Source: Saururus chinensis (lineage: Eukaryota > Streptophyta > Magnoliopsida > Piperales > Saururaceae). Taken from it: a stretch of 64,000 nucleotides of DNA. Positions 24,222-35,931 of this stretch are shown piece after piece. A model generated the notes under the pieces. It ran no database searches and was not told where the DNA came from. It was given only the letters and a program-made list of their open reading frames with translations. How positions within the stretch are numbered: the stretch's first letter is position 1; every line of letters begins with the position of its first letter. Location of the stretch: assembly GCA_035235625.1 (NCBI GenBank), contig CP141143.1:37185178-37249177 (forward strand), written 5' to 3'. The translations under genes and the position numbers were made by a program.

Positions 24222-25292
24222 TTAGTAGTAAGGAGGAGGTGAAGAAGCCGATGGTGGAGGCGGAGATTGGTAGTAGTAGTTGTGATAATAGTAAGGAGGA
24301 GGAGGGGATGGCGAGGGGGGTGGTGGGGACTTGTAGTAGTATGGAGGAGGTGGTGATGGGGACGGTGGTGGAGGTGATTTGTAGTAATAGGGAGGAGGTG
24401 GAGATGGAGAAGGTGGGGGAGGAGACTTGTAATAGTAGGGAGGTGGTGGTGATGGGGAAGGAGGTGGTGGGGACTTGTAGTAGTATGGAGGTGGTGGAGA
24501 AGGTGATGGTGGAGGTGGGGACACGTAATAGTATGGAGGGGGTGGGGATGGTGAGGGTGGAGGCGGAGACTTATAGTAGTATGGTGGTGGTGGGGATGAC
24601 AAAGGTGGTGGTGGAGACTTATAATAATAAGGAGGCGGCGGAGATGGTGATGGTGGTGGTGGGGAGTTATAGTAGTATGGAGGAGGTGATGGTGGTGGAG
24701 GTGACTTGTAGTAGTATGGTGGAGGTGGAGATGGAGGAGGAGGAGATTTGTAGTAGTATGGTGGTGGTGGAGATGGAGAAGGTGGTGGAGGAGATTTGTA
24801 GTAATAAGGAGGCGGTGGAGATGGTGGTGGTGGTGGTGGGGACTTATAGTAATAAGGTGGAGGTGGAGATGGAGAAGGTGGCGGAGGGGACTTGTAATAG
24901 TAAGGAGGTGGCGGAAATGGTGATGGTGGTGGTGGGGATTTGTAATAGTATGGAGGAGGTGGAGAAGGTGAAGGTGGTGGAGGGGACTTGTAGTAATATG
25001 GTGGGGGTGGAGATGGTGAAGGTGGTGGTGGTGACTTGTAGTAATATGGTGGAGGTGGGGATGGAGAAGGAGGAGGAGGAGGAGGAGGAGACTGGTAGTA
25101 GTATGGCGTTGGCGATGGTGGAGGAGGGGACTGGTAATAATAAGGCGGAGGAGGTGAAGGAGATGGGGAAGGAGGGGACATGTAATAGTATGGTGTCGGC
25201 TTGTAGTAAGGATCAAAAGCCGCAACGCTGGCGGAGGATGCTATGGAGACGACCATGGCCAGCCAAAGCCATGGCCTCCAGAGAGTTTCCAT
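24222..25292 (-). CDS. Extensin (Tyr-rich, Ser-Pro4 type), 356 residues
   Basis: This encodes a secreted hydroxyproline-rich structural protein of the plant cell wall. Residues 1 to about 25 (METLWRPWLWLAMVV then small residues and SVAAFD) form a signal peptide. The remainder is about eighteen tandem units of 16 residues, YYYKSPPPPSPSPPPP, with K replaced by V, N, Q or H in places. Ser-Pro4 blocks are the known sites of proline hydroxylation and arabinosylation. The Tyr triplets and Tyr-x-Tyr motifs are known to allow isodityrosine cross-links. The frame is open without introns and ends SASSPPPYY. The start is the first Met, followed by a good signal peptide, with a TATA box about 80 bp upstream. 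Repeat number may vary between alleles. Long frames on the opposite strand and in the other minus frame are shadows of this repeat. Confidence 0.95.
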   Translation of the reverse strand: METLWRPWLWLAMVVSIASSASVAAFDPYYKPTPYYYMSPPSPSPSPPPPYYYQSPPPPSPTPYYYQSPPPPPPPSPSPPPPYYYKSPPPPSPSPPPPYYYKSPPPPSPSPPPPYYYKSPPPPSPFPPPPYYYKSPPPPSPSPPPPYYYKSPPPPPPSPPPPYYYKSPPPPSPSPPPPYYYKSPPPPSPPPPYYYKSPPPPSPPPYYYNSPPPPSPSPPPPYYYKSPPPPLSSPPPPYYYKSPPPPSPSPPPPYYYVSPPPPSPSPPPPYYYKSPPPPSPSPPPPYYYKSPPPPSPSPPPPYYYKSPPPPSPSPPPPYYYKSPPPPSPSPPPPYYYHNYYYQSPPPPSASSPPPYY

Positions 25293-25370
25293 GCCTTTTG
25301 TGAAAAGTAATTGGAAACTCAGCCCTCGAAAGTACTTTTTGTTGTGGTCTTTGGTACCTTAGTTACCTCC

Positions 25371-25378
25371 TTATATAG
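25371..25378 (-). promoter_or_regulatory. TATA box of the extensin gene
   Basis: The minus strand reads CTATATAA about 80 bp before the start codon. The spacing suits a leader of about 50 nt. Confidence 0.75.
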
Positions 25379-25397
25379 ATGAAGTATCTTGGATGAT

Positions 25398-25403
25398 CAC
25401 GTG
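25398..25403 (-). promoter_or_regulatory. G-box (CACGTG) upstream of the extensin TATA box
   Basis: A perfect palindromic CACGTG lies about 20 bp upstream of the TATA box. G-boxes bind plant bZIP and bHLH factors. Function here is inferred only from position. Confidence 0.55.
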
Positions 25404-25472
25404 GACTGGGTCGGATTGTGGAGTTAGGAACCATTTGGCAGCAACAATTTTTTTTCTGCAGCTTAATTGATA

Positions 25473-25576
25473 TTCCCTTCAACCCATAATAAGTGTCCAG
25501 ATTAGAAAATTGAACTAAACTGATTTTAATTTATTTTTATTTTATAATCTAGACACTTATTATGGGACCCAGGAAG
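25473..25576. mobile_element. Stowaway-like MITE, 104 bp, in the extensin promoter
   Basis: Inverted ends share 'cccataataagtgtc' followed by 'agatta', with AT-rich sequence between. The right end as reverse complement reads CTTCCTGGGTCCCATAATAA, close to the Stowaway consensus start CTCCCTCCGTCCCATAATA. TA dinucleotides flank both ends (25471-25472 and 25577-25578), as in Tc1/mariner-type insertion. It lies about 95 bp upstream of the extensin TATA box. Confidence 0.8.
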
Positions 25577-25578
25577 TA

Positions 25579-27093
25579 TTTGTTAAGTGCATATATTTGG
25601 ATAGGCCGGTTAATTTATATCAGACTCTGTGGCCACTGGACTTATTCTTTGAAAGAGAAATTCATGACCAAGTGACTTTTTTATTGAAATTATTTTTTTG
25701 CTAGATTTGGAAAAATATGAATTTGGATAAACAATTGCCATAAAGAAAGTGGTAAAATGGTAAAAGTCAAAGTCTATGCATTTTGTAAAATGAAGTTCTA
25801 GACCAGTTCTTGACAATTCATTTTTACTTAGTCTTGATTTGGACTAGTCACTAGGTTAGTTAAGTTTGGTGGCGTTGTTGAGAAGTCATGACCTCATTAG
25901 GAAGGCGTAAAAATCAATACAAAATGGAATTGAAAGGGAACAGCCATTACAATTATATTTTGATCATGCCCAGTTCATGTCTCTTCACACAGTTTAGGTG
26001 AGTATACCGGACGGCCAAGATTATCAGATGCAGTGCCAGACATAGAGCAAATGGATTACTTTGACTGTGTTCAGAGTTGGTCATTACCTGCTCCTTGTGA
26101 CAAAGCGTACAGTAATCAGCAATCAGTATTTCCAATGCAGTTAATTGATTCAATTGGTTTCGGATGAGCAGAGAAAAATAAAAGCATGAGTAGCCGCCTG
26201 GCCGGTTAGGAATCCTAATAAAGCCATGGAAGAGCAGCTTTTTTGGCTTTTGTTTAGGATGGACAAGTGAGGAAGTACATCAACATATATAATCTTAACT
26301 TGTGTGTCTTTCGGGCGGATGTTAGACGCTTTAACAAGCGTGTAGTTTAGAAATTATTCCCTCCGCCAAGCGTGTAGTTTAGAATTTATTCCATGGAAGG
26401 AAAATATTAGCTTATAGTTATTACAGCTCCTTGGCCGTCAGATCATAATAAGAATCATGATTCAAAGGCCAAGGCAACTCTGGCTAAATAAACTCTTAGT
26501 CTTTTAATGTTTTACTATGACAATAAGCTTAACTTAAAAAATATTTAAAAGTCTTTTATCTATGAGATTCATGGTGTATATATTAGTAAATTAATTTTAA
26601 AAATTAATAACCAGCATAAAAGAAGCGTACGCAACATAAATTTTACACTAGAAGCACCAAATAAATTATTCTAATTTTTAAATTACAACTTTTATTTTTT
26701 GGCCCCTTTGATGTATAAGACCCGTGGCAGCTATTTTGATTTTCCTAACACCTTGCGCGGCAACTTGTTAGGTCTCCTTTCAGCCTTAGTTTGACGGCCC
26801 AAAGTAGTAAGAGAATTGATTGACGCGCATGAAGAGTTTGGATATCAACCACCCCAAACTTGCCCTCTTAAAAAAGAGATGTGGTTCTGTGGAATCCGAT
26901 CCAACATTTGAGCCAATATTAAAATCGTATAAGCCCAGTGGAGAAAGCGTGTGACACTAAAAAAAAAGGTCCAAGCCAGCAAGTCAAGCCTACACTCCAA
27001 GTTCAAGCCTCGGCTAGCCGAACTCTGAGTTTCCTACTATCAAGCCTACACTCCAAGTTCCCTGTAAACTTGAGTTTTGGACCCCTAAAATCT

Positions 27094-27096
<3 letters not shown>
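25579..27096. other. Intergenic, no gene recognised
   Basis: This is AT-rich sequence. A short direct repeat 'agcgtgtagtttagaa' occurs at about 26338 and 26368. Short frames are not conserved-looking. Confidence 0.6.

Positions 27097-27137
<41 letters not shown>
27097..27137 (+). repeat. (TA)n microsatellite
   Basis: An uninterrupted run of about 20 TA units. Confidence 0.97.
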
Positions 27138-27140
<3 letters not shown>

Positions 27141-27480
27141 CTTAGCCATCTAAATTAGATTTAACAGCCACAAACCCGGTGCTCAAATGAACCAATTAAG
27201 TTATAATTTATTATTTTTAATTAATATAATCCCCATAATACTCCTCCCCTTCCCCAATTGATACCCTAATTTTGATTCCTTTTCTTGGGCGACTAAACCA
27301 GCTGAAGACGACATTGAGAGGAGGGACATAGATTCCCTCTCCTATCATTTCCCCTTATGTTCTTTCCTATTTGGTGATGAGATTAGCTGTAGAAGGCATC
27401 GAGAGGAGGCCAACTAAAGACCACTTTTTCCGGGGGAAACAACTTCTATAGAACCACTGACGGCTCGGATATGTTGTCGC

Positions 27481-27562
27481 CCCTCCCTCTTCCGCCATCC
27501 CCCCATCACCCCCTCCCTCTTCCTCCATCCCCCCATCACCCCCTCCCTCTTCCACCATTGCC
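27481..27562 (+). repeat. 30-bp minisatellite, about 2.7 units
   Basis: The C-rich unit 'ccctccctcttccnccatcc' plus 'ccccatcacc' is repeated at 27481, 27511 and 27541, the last partial. A minus-strand frame through it gives Gly/Glu-rich repeats but no family match. Confidence 0.9.
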
Positions 27563-28409
27563 TTGGTTCCCACTTCCCCAAACCCGAACTTGATAGACAA
27601 GCAATGTCTGATTCCTCGATTCCCATTTCAGTTCATTGCAATTCCTCCAACGGGCAAGTGGTCTCTAATCATATTCTCTTCTTCTCTCATTCTCTCCTTT
27701 TTTCTCTTCTTCCTTCCTCCAATCGATGAAGGCTTGAACTTCACATTATAATCTTCATATGTGCAACCATAGAAGAGAAGGTGAGGACCCAAATACAATG
27801 CATCAATTAATTTTCTATCAGAGGTAAGAGCTCTGTATTGGTCTTCACCTCTGGTACATCATTTTTAGGTATCATCATCTCATTGATTCAAACTTGCAGT
27901 GAGGCTAGTCCAGAGAATGGGGACAGGCTAAAACATGGTCGCCTTGAGGCTGCCATATGGGTCTTCAAAGTGAAGCTTTGTTTATTTTACTTCATACAAA
28001 CTATTTTCTTTCGATTAGTTTCTTAATCATAAGTAAGTGGATTATTGGTAGGCTTTAACTTTTATTGAGTTTCTATATCTGGAGCAAAAATCAAATAAAT
28101 ACCAGTCACAAAAATAATTTCAAACTATATCTGGAGCAGTAATAAGATAAATTAGCTCGAAAACTCTTTTTCTTTTACTTTTGCTCTAGTATTTATCTTT
28201 GCAGAGTCTGAGAGGCGGTGAGCATTTTTATACTTAGTAGGTCATGTTAATATCTAAAGTAATGTTAAGCAAAAATAAATGAAATAATTGAAAACTTTAT
28301 TTTTGCCTTGAAACAAATAGTTCAAGAAACATTTTCAGAAACAAAATAAAGAATCATCAGTTTGTCCAATGACGATCAATCCAATAGCCGTGATATCTAA
28401 CGATGTTCC
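27563..28409. other. Intergenic, no gene recognised
   Basis: This is C/T-rich then AT-rich sequence. Frames of about 62 codons at 27563 and 27838 have no recognisable domain. The right end is the target site of LTR B. Confidence 0.5.
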
Positions 28410-31400
28410 TGTAAGAACTATTGTCTTAAACCGGTTTACTTTTACTTTTATTTATTATTTGATAATCATTATGTGGTTTAAGCCGTTTCTAATCAATGTT
28501 GATGATTTTTAAAAATAAAGGTGGTTTTCAAAGATTTTAATCAAAACTAACTTCACTTTTAGGACTTTTAAGTGAATTTAGGTCAATTGTGAATTTTTGA
28601 AATTTTTTCAAAATTTTTAAAAATTTAGTGTTTGACGGGACCCCCTGTGGGCCCCACAGTCGAATTTAGGTTTTTGATAAAAAAATATCAAAAATATTAA
28701 AAATTTAAAAAAAATTTGGACTTAATTTGGGTTTAAATGACTAATTACCTACTTTTAGTTAAGAATTTTATTTACACCCCAAGTTTTAATTAGGTCTACC
28801 CCTTTCTTTCCTATAAAAAGAAATGGCTGACTCCTTTCCTATTTGGGAAAGGACTGAACTAAAAAATCAAGAACCTAATCCCCATTAGGCCAAAAGAGGA
28901 AGGTGATTAAAGGTAAGATTTTCTTAATTCTTTCTTAATCATTAGGGTTTTTCATAAACTTCTTCTAATCTCATCTTTCTCCATTGATTCAATTTATTTT
29001 CAAGCCATTAAATCACTTATTTACATCTCTATTTCAACCCTAGCTTTCAAAATTTTGTTTTTATGCCTCTAAATATCTAGGATTTTTTCAATAATTTTTA
29101 AGTTTAAATCGGATTTAGGTGGATATTAACAAAAAAATTATATTTTTGGAAGGTTTCGGAGGTGATTGAGGAGCTAATCTGGCTTAAAACAAGGGAAAAG
29201 GTAATAATGGGTTTAATCTCAGCCTTACTATGTTTGAAAATCTCAATTTTTATGTGTTTTGCTTGAATGAGCTTCATGTTTAGGGCTTTAATGGTGGATT
29301 AATAAAAAGTTAATCTTTTGCCTTGATTTTTTAGGGTTTTGATTTGAAATGGGTTGATTTAGCATTCTGGAATGTTTGATTGAATTTTCATGATGTTTAA
29401 GGCTTTGATTGAAGGGTTTTAAGTTTTATTAATAATTTTTCAGTTTAGTTTTCAAAATAAAGAAAACAAACTAGATTTGTCGTTATGGCGATCAATCGCC
29501 CTTCAGGCCTATTAATTGGCCAAACAGAGTTGTAGGCCAATTTTTAGGCCAACCGATCGAATGCCCTTTTGGCAGATCGATCGGCTACACAACAGATTTG
29601 GGCATTTTGGGTTTTTTATGCTTATTTTAGTATTTTTACTCCCAAATAATATTTCTAATGTTATTTGGAGTAATTTGAGTTAGAATAAGCTACTGGAAGG
29701 GTATGTTATTTAAATTGGGATTTATGAAGCATGCTTAAGTATTATGTGGAATTATACGATTATGGTTAAACATGTTAGCATTGATTATCTTGAGTCTATG
29801 GTTGATGAAATTCTTATGCTTTAAGCATGTTCTAGGAAGGTTATTGTATGACAAAGATATGATATACCATCTTATAATATGAATGAATTGTGGGTGAATG
29901 GTGATATCATGTTCTAGCTTCATATGTAAAATAACTATGTTTGTAAGAGTTGAGCATTTGATTTCATATGAATAGAATGATGGTTTACGATAGATTTCAC
30001 CTATTATTTTAGTTGGTAAACATGATTAGATTTTATCAAAGCATGTGTGTATTGCCTTATGAGCTATTGTCAAAGCATGGTCATGTGCTTAGGAATGTAT
30101 AAACACACACACATGTGGGGAATTGATTATGAAATCATGGTTGTTTATGACTTGAATATGATGTATGTGAGGACTGATGGGAACACATTCCATGTGTTAG
30201 AATCAAGTAGAGATTGCTCACGTATGTATCATGTTACATGTATCATGAAACGGATTTCATGAATGAGACTTTACCGATAGCCGTGGTTGATCGATTGGAT
30301 GCAATGATGTGAGATTTTGTGCTGAATTAGTCGATTGTTGGCTTAATCGGAACTTGGCTAATCTAAAAGGACATAATTTCGATTTGAGTTCCTGTGTGGA
30401 ACATGGATACTCCCGGTTGAGTCGATCTGAATTGTTGATGCGGTTGAGATTTATTTATTGAGATAGTCAAACCTAGACCCTGAGAATCCAGAGTGGTATG
30501 CCTTCGTGCATCGGCTACCGCATGTTCTAGTTTCCCCGTGTAGGATTCAGACTCTCCTACCGCAGAGATGTCCAAGCCAAACACATTGCTCTAGGTTTCC
30601 GTAAGGAATTTGGACGTTCTTGACCAGGATTGTCTAGGGCGAGCAAAGGGGTTGACTACCCCAAACACCCCAAGTTTATGCAAGGAATTCAGACTGTGTC
30701 CAGATCGGGCAATGTCTTAGGTTTCTAGTTAGGAAATTGGACCATGTCCAAGGCGGGTGATATGATTGTATTTCTCTCCATGATGGAGATATTCACCATT
30801 TGTTGTTGATGCATGTGTATAAGATAATATTATGCTCAGATTACACAGGTTGTGTAGGGATATTTGAGATTATGTGACACATGTGGATTCAATTTATTAT
30901 GCATGATTTAGTATAGTGTAATTGAGACACTTATCATGCAGGGTGAATGATTTATGGATGAATGATATGAATCTTCATTATGTGATTATGTGCGTTAGAG
31001 ACATTTCTCATGCAGGTTATATATGTGATGTTTATGCATGATCTGAATTGTGTGATTGAGACACTATCATGAAGGTTTATGTGATATGGTCGCATGATTA
31101 GAAAGTGTGTGAGAGACACTTTTCATGTGGATTATGTGTGATATTCTGCTTGAGTATGATAAGATAAGGATCACTGCCTATACAGGATGGATGCTAAGTT
31201 GTAAAATGATCATTTATGCACTAACTTGATATATGTGTTATATGCATGTTAGATCTTTTACTTATGGATAAGTAGGGGTTTAGTAAGGGGATGATTAGAA
31301 AATAGTAGACCATATTATTTATGGATCTGAATTGCCATGATGTTGTGTCATGATAATTTTTTTATTAATGTTACCACCTTTAAACCATTATTGAGTTTTA

Positions 31401-31876
31401 TACTCACCCCTCTTCTGTGATTTATTTTGGGGCTGCATAGTACGATGTGCAAGACAACTTATTTGAGGGATGACATGGGTACTCATGGGATTAGCCTTCA
31501 TGGCATTCCGATGATGTTTTATTTGCTGATTTTATCTTGGTTGACCTTAGAGAACATTATATGATGGATTATGTGTTATGCTCGAGTTTATCTGTTGTTC
31601 TTAGACTTGTTTAAACTTATCTGATTTTAAGCCATGTGTAGGCTCTGGAGATTATTATGTGGGTTGTGTGAGGATTTATTATAGTTTATTATCCTATTCT
31701 TTATCCTTACTTCTCTTGCTCAAAGGACGTGAGGTGCACTACTCCGTTAGTTGAATTGCCCGTTAGAGGGGTTAAGTCTTTCGCAATTCGATAACCTGTT
31801 AAATTCTGTTGCCCCCGCACTCTGACCGGCCCTTAGACTGGGTTCGGCTCGGGTTGGATGGAGCCGGGGCATGACA
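28410..31876 (+). mobile_element. Solo LTR B (family 1), 3.47 kb
   Basis: It begins TGTAAGAACTA and ends GGGCATGACA. Flanks are GTTCC (28405-28409) and ATTCC (31877-31881), a 5-bp duplication with one difference. It matches LTR A in order and sequence: TATAAAA near 28813, 'aaaggtgattaa' near 28899, 'agctactggaagggtatgtt' near 29688, 'attctcaggg'-like and 'tgcatgatat'-like segments later. It is longer than A, partly because of an extra segment around 30450-30760. No Ty3 coding sequence is present. Confidence 0.9.
29492..29590 (+). repeat. GATCGATCGG-type motif cluster in LTR B
   Basis: Motifs 'gatcaatcgcc', 'ccgatcgaatgcc' and 'gatcgatcggctacac' follow each other. The last is identical to a 16-mer in LTR F. 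Copy C carries 'gatcaatcg' variants at the matching place (about 55445-55500). Confidence 0.8.
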
Positions 31877-33180
31877 ATTCCCCCTAGTACTCATGGGGAA
31901 TCGAGAGGCTCAATAAGTGAGGAGCTTTCTCATGATGCTTTACACTCATGCACATGCTATACTGATTATTTTTCTTGGCAGGTATCAAGGAGTTATGCTC
32001 TGATAATTTTAGACTTTATACCAAATAACTATCTTTCATAATTCGATAGTTTTTGGGCTTATACTAAATAACTACTCTCCAAAGAAAATCAATATTATCC
32101 AAAATGCACACAATAAAGCAACGTATGCACAACATTTTATCAACATAATATTTTCCAAAAATAACCCAAAAATAACAAAAATGGAATAAGAACAATTTAG
32201 GAAAACATAATTATACAGCTAGAGCATCAGTTTAGAGCATAAGACTCCTTACCTCGAACTTGAAGTGTAATTTCGTAATTGAAAAAAACCTCCAACAAAA
32301 AATGGACCCCACCACGCGTCTGACACACTTGATTTAGCTAGAAACAACTCTTGAATGGCTTAATTCGGAGTTAAAATGGCTTAGAACATAGGAAAAGAAC
32401 TTTATGGAGTGGTAGAAGTGGAAAATTGCTCGGTGAAGAGATCTAGGTTTGGAATTTATAGCTGAACCTGTGGAAATAGGGAAGAAGGACGTGCAACGCA
32501 TGTCATACATGTGTTGTGCGTGGCAAACTGTGTCACACGGTTTTGCCACGCAGAACACATGCGCATGCAGCGTGCAGTGTGCGGGTGACCGCCTGTGCTT
32601 GTCCACATAGTGCACGTCGCAACACGCGTCCACTGGCATCAGCATGTTGACGCCAACTAATGCAATAAATATTAGTTTAATTTATTTATTTTTTTCAAAA
32701 ATTCCCAAAACTTTAAACGCATGTAACTCCCTTGTGGACTTTGTTTCACTCGATTTTTGTATCAATGGACTTGTATTCATGAGCACTGCAAAAGTGGACA
32801 CCACATGGGGGGGTTTTGCCACACTTTTCAAGTGGGTACCACCCATGTAGAACATTTCATGAGGTCGTAACTTCCGGCCCCAGTGTCTGATTTATGTGGT
32901 TCAAGTACCGTTACATTCGTTTTTTGAAGCTCTATTATAAACTTTAGACAAATCTATAAAAAACAATCCGAAATTACTAAAACTTGTTATAGAATCTTAT
33001 CAGAAATTCAAGGCGTTTATAGGTAGTGTGGTTGATGTGTTGATGGTTGCATTGGTGAGGATAGGCTTGTAAGGGTTCAATGAGTCAACGGGATGTCGAT
33101 GACCTAACACTTCAATAAAGTCATTGATGGTGTATCTGTTCATGAAATTCAAACATGTTTTGAAATGAAGTAAATTCTAT
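31877..33180 (-). mobile_element. Probable old LTR remnant (family-2-like layout)
   Basis: Part of it resembles the end of family-2 LTRs in plus-strand order: 'gtcgtaacttcc', then 'gtctgatttatgtg', then 'gaagctctattataaacttt' (about 32870-32945), like 'gtatctccctcatccagact...gaagctctttctgtc' in E. Clear ends and target duplications were not found. No gene is supported. Confidence 0.35.
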
Positions 33181-33400
33181 TTATAATATGAGTCCCGTTT
33201 ACATGAGCCTAGGCTCATATATGCCTACATGAGCCAGGGCTCTATGGACTGTCGGATTTACATCCGATGACCTATAATTTTCATGGGTTTAAATGTCCAT
33301 GAGTATTATGGGCTGCCGAATGTAAATCCAATGGCCCATAAAGCCAGGGCTCACATAGGCATATATGAGCCTGGGCTCATATAAACGTTTTCCTTATAAA
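33181..33400. mobile_element. Fold-back (long inverted repeat) element, about 220 bp
   Basis: The left arm (from 33181) and the reverse complement of the right arm (to about 33400) match along nearly their whole length: 'gagcctaggctcatatatgc' against 'gagcccaggctcatatatgc', 'tttacatccga' against 'tttacattcgg', and a centre near 33290 around 'ggtttaaatgtcca'. Both ends carry TTATAA, which may be the target or part of the arms. It has no coding capacity. It is probably a MITE of undetermined class; transcripts would form a hairpin. Confidence 0.8.
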
Positions 33401-34946
33401 ATATAATAGTATGATTGTTGTGTATGATAATTAAGTGAATGCATGTTAAGTTATACATATATGATATTGGGGTAAGTAAGCTTTATGTATGTATGAATCC
33501 TTATAATAGATAGTCACCCATCGACTATTAGATTTTGACACTCAAGGACAAATGATCCTAGTGTCTGGTTGGCTATAAAAGTGAGCTGTTTTAGCCATAT
33601 AGATAAATGGCATGGTATGAAACATGGTCATGGTATTTCGGCTATCCAAAAATGAGAGTTTGTATGTTGAATCGCTCTCCTAGCTTGGGAGTTAGGTTTG
33701 AATGGATCATAGCATTAAAAAATGAATGAAATAGTGTAGTGCAATACAAGAAGTTTCAATGATCACAAAAGTCAAGATCTTGACTACTTGGGTCTATGAG
33801 CCCTTGTGGGCCTTTGCTTCAATGTGTGGATGGAGCTGGACATTGTCTTCAAGAAAAGGCTAAAGTCGAGTTGTGGTAGTTCATTATCTAGTGAGAGTTC
33901 TTGGACTCCTAAATGTAGCTACTAAGTTGTAGAGACCGGGTGTGATATGTACTTCAGCTGGGGTGTTGGACTCCAAGGTTTTGTCACATGGTTAAGGTGA
34001 TTATTCATTATGACTTGTATATATTTGATGATTGCTTGTGATACTTGAATTGTTTTTATATTACCATTACATGTGTTTCTTGTTTACCTATCTTACTGGA
34101 TATAATTAAATACTTAGCATCTTCATGATGCAGGTTCACCTCAAGAGTGAGCTGACCTAGTGTGTGAGGAATGGATGACAATCAAACTACATATCAAGTG
34201 TAGGACCTCTTCCGTAGTTGAACTTTTAGTTGGTGTATATAACTATAGTCACATGAGTGCCAATTTTTTAACATTTGTTTGTATATTGTGTATGCTAGAC
34301 ATGTACTCGGGTAAGACCTTGTTTGGTTTATGATATGATTTTGAATACTATGACACTCTAGTTTGATAATATTATGTTTGGAAAAAGGGTAGCTTACACA
34401 TTGAAATATCTTGTCAAAAGTCTTGACAAAAGTTTTAAAAATTTGTTGTCATTGTTGGATTTATGGAAAAATAAATTTCAAAATCTTAGAGTGTGGCACT
34501 GTATATCCAGGCATGATTGCCTACATACGCCCATGAATCCAGCTTCATATCTGATTACTATGCCAAGTAAGAGTCTTCACATCCGTCTTGCATGCATAGG
34601 ACCTCCCTTATGTTGATGCTCCCAACCTACCATTGAGACCCATTGCAAGTAGGACTTCTGCAAATCTGTTCACTAATGCCCATATACTATTGATGTGCAC
34701 ATTTGTCCCCAAGTATGCTTGCCTTTGCTTTCCGCACGCTAAACCTTAGGGGCTATCTAACCCCTTTGTCTATCAAGTGGCTAGGGGTCTAACAGTTAGA
34801 AGGAGGGGATGAATAAAATCATCTTAGGCAATAACTTTCATTTGTCTATATGATGTCAATGGGGAAAATTTTCATTTATCTATCTCACATCAAGGGGTTT
34901 TATGTACAAATTTTTATAAGTCATATGGTTATTTACATTTTAAACA
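33401..34946. other. Unassigned, LTR-like in part
   Basis: The stretch with 'tatcttactggatataatt' and 'gatgcaggttcacctcaag' (about 34090-34150) resembles the R/U5 part of long plant Ty3 LTRs. No ends could be set. A frame of 80 codons at 34374 has no recognisable product. Confidence 0.35.
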
Positions 34947-34955
34947 TATAGGGTA

Positions 34956-35185
34956 GGGAAAATTATTTAAATAATATTTAAAAAATATTTGCCAAAAGCA
35001 CACATTTTGGGAAATATTTCCCAAAATGGTGTTGCTTTTGTCCACATAGGTGCTAGCCAAGTGCTGGTGCATGCGTGACTTTTTTTTGATATTTTTATCG
35101 ATTTTGTCCTTCCAAAGGATGAAATCCCCACACAACACTCTCACAGACTCACTAAATCAACTTAAGGTGATTTTGTCCTTTAAAA
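34956..35185 (+). repeat. Left terminal inverted repeat of the MULE
   Basis: It pairs with about 41670-41896. The outer 130 bp match best; the inner part has repeated 'gattttgtcctt...aaaggatgaaat' boxes, which are themselves short inverted repeats. Confidence 0.8.
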
Positions 35186-35931
35186 GGACAAAATCCCTTC
35201 TTCTTTACCCCCCGCTCCCCTTCCAGTTTGTCTCCAATGTTTCGCTCTACCTAGAACCGTGTGCGCCATGCTCCGCCCAAATCCACTACCAAGCAACCAG
35301 CAATCACCATCTGAGTGACCAGCCCAGATCCGCCTCTATCCACCCAGACCGAAATTCGCCCCCTTAAATTCGTCCAAACCAAAATTCACCCAAATCAGAC
35401 CAAATCCGCCTAGATTTGCCTCTTTCACACAAATCCGCCCCAATTTCTAGGTAAATTTCCTACATTCTTATTCATGCTTTTTTTTTACAATTTTTAAGAT
35501 TTCCTTTGTGCATATAGCAAATCTATTGAAAAGTAATAGGACATAGCTCAATTAAAAAAAAATCTATGTTAAAAAGATAAATTCAAAAGTGCCCCAAAGG
35601 AAATGTACTACATTGCATCCCTTGGACTAAATGTGGTTTGAATATTTGAGGAGCCATGGCTTCCACTAACCATTGAGAAAGATGGGTTAGTCTCAGAGAC
35701 AAATATCATAGATCTATCTCAGATGTCAATGAGGATTAGTTCATACATCTATCTCATTCTCAGATGTAGAAACCTTCCTGTTGATTGGTAAACATACAAT
35801 TAGATTGTGACTTTATTTACTCTCTATTTTAGATATGACTATGTGTTCCTCATATTCTTAATTCTCTGCAGATAACATGGATCATATGAAGCCTTTTTAT
35901 GGTCCAGGCCCCATTGATGAGATGATACTTG

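Noticed and set aside
24176-25303. Long plus-strand frame (375 codons) rich in Met, Val, Glu and Ser, and a second minus-strand frame rich in His and Leu
   Set aside because: Both are shadows of the 48-bp extensin repeat; only the minus frame with signal peptide and Ser-Pro4 units makes biological sense.
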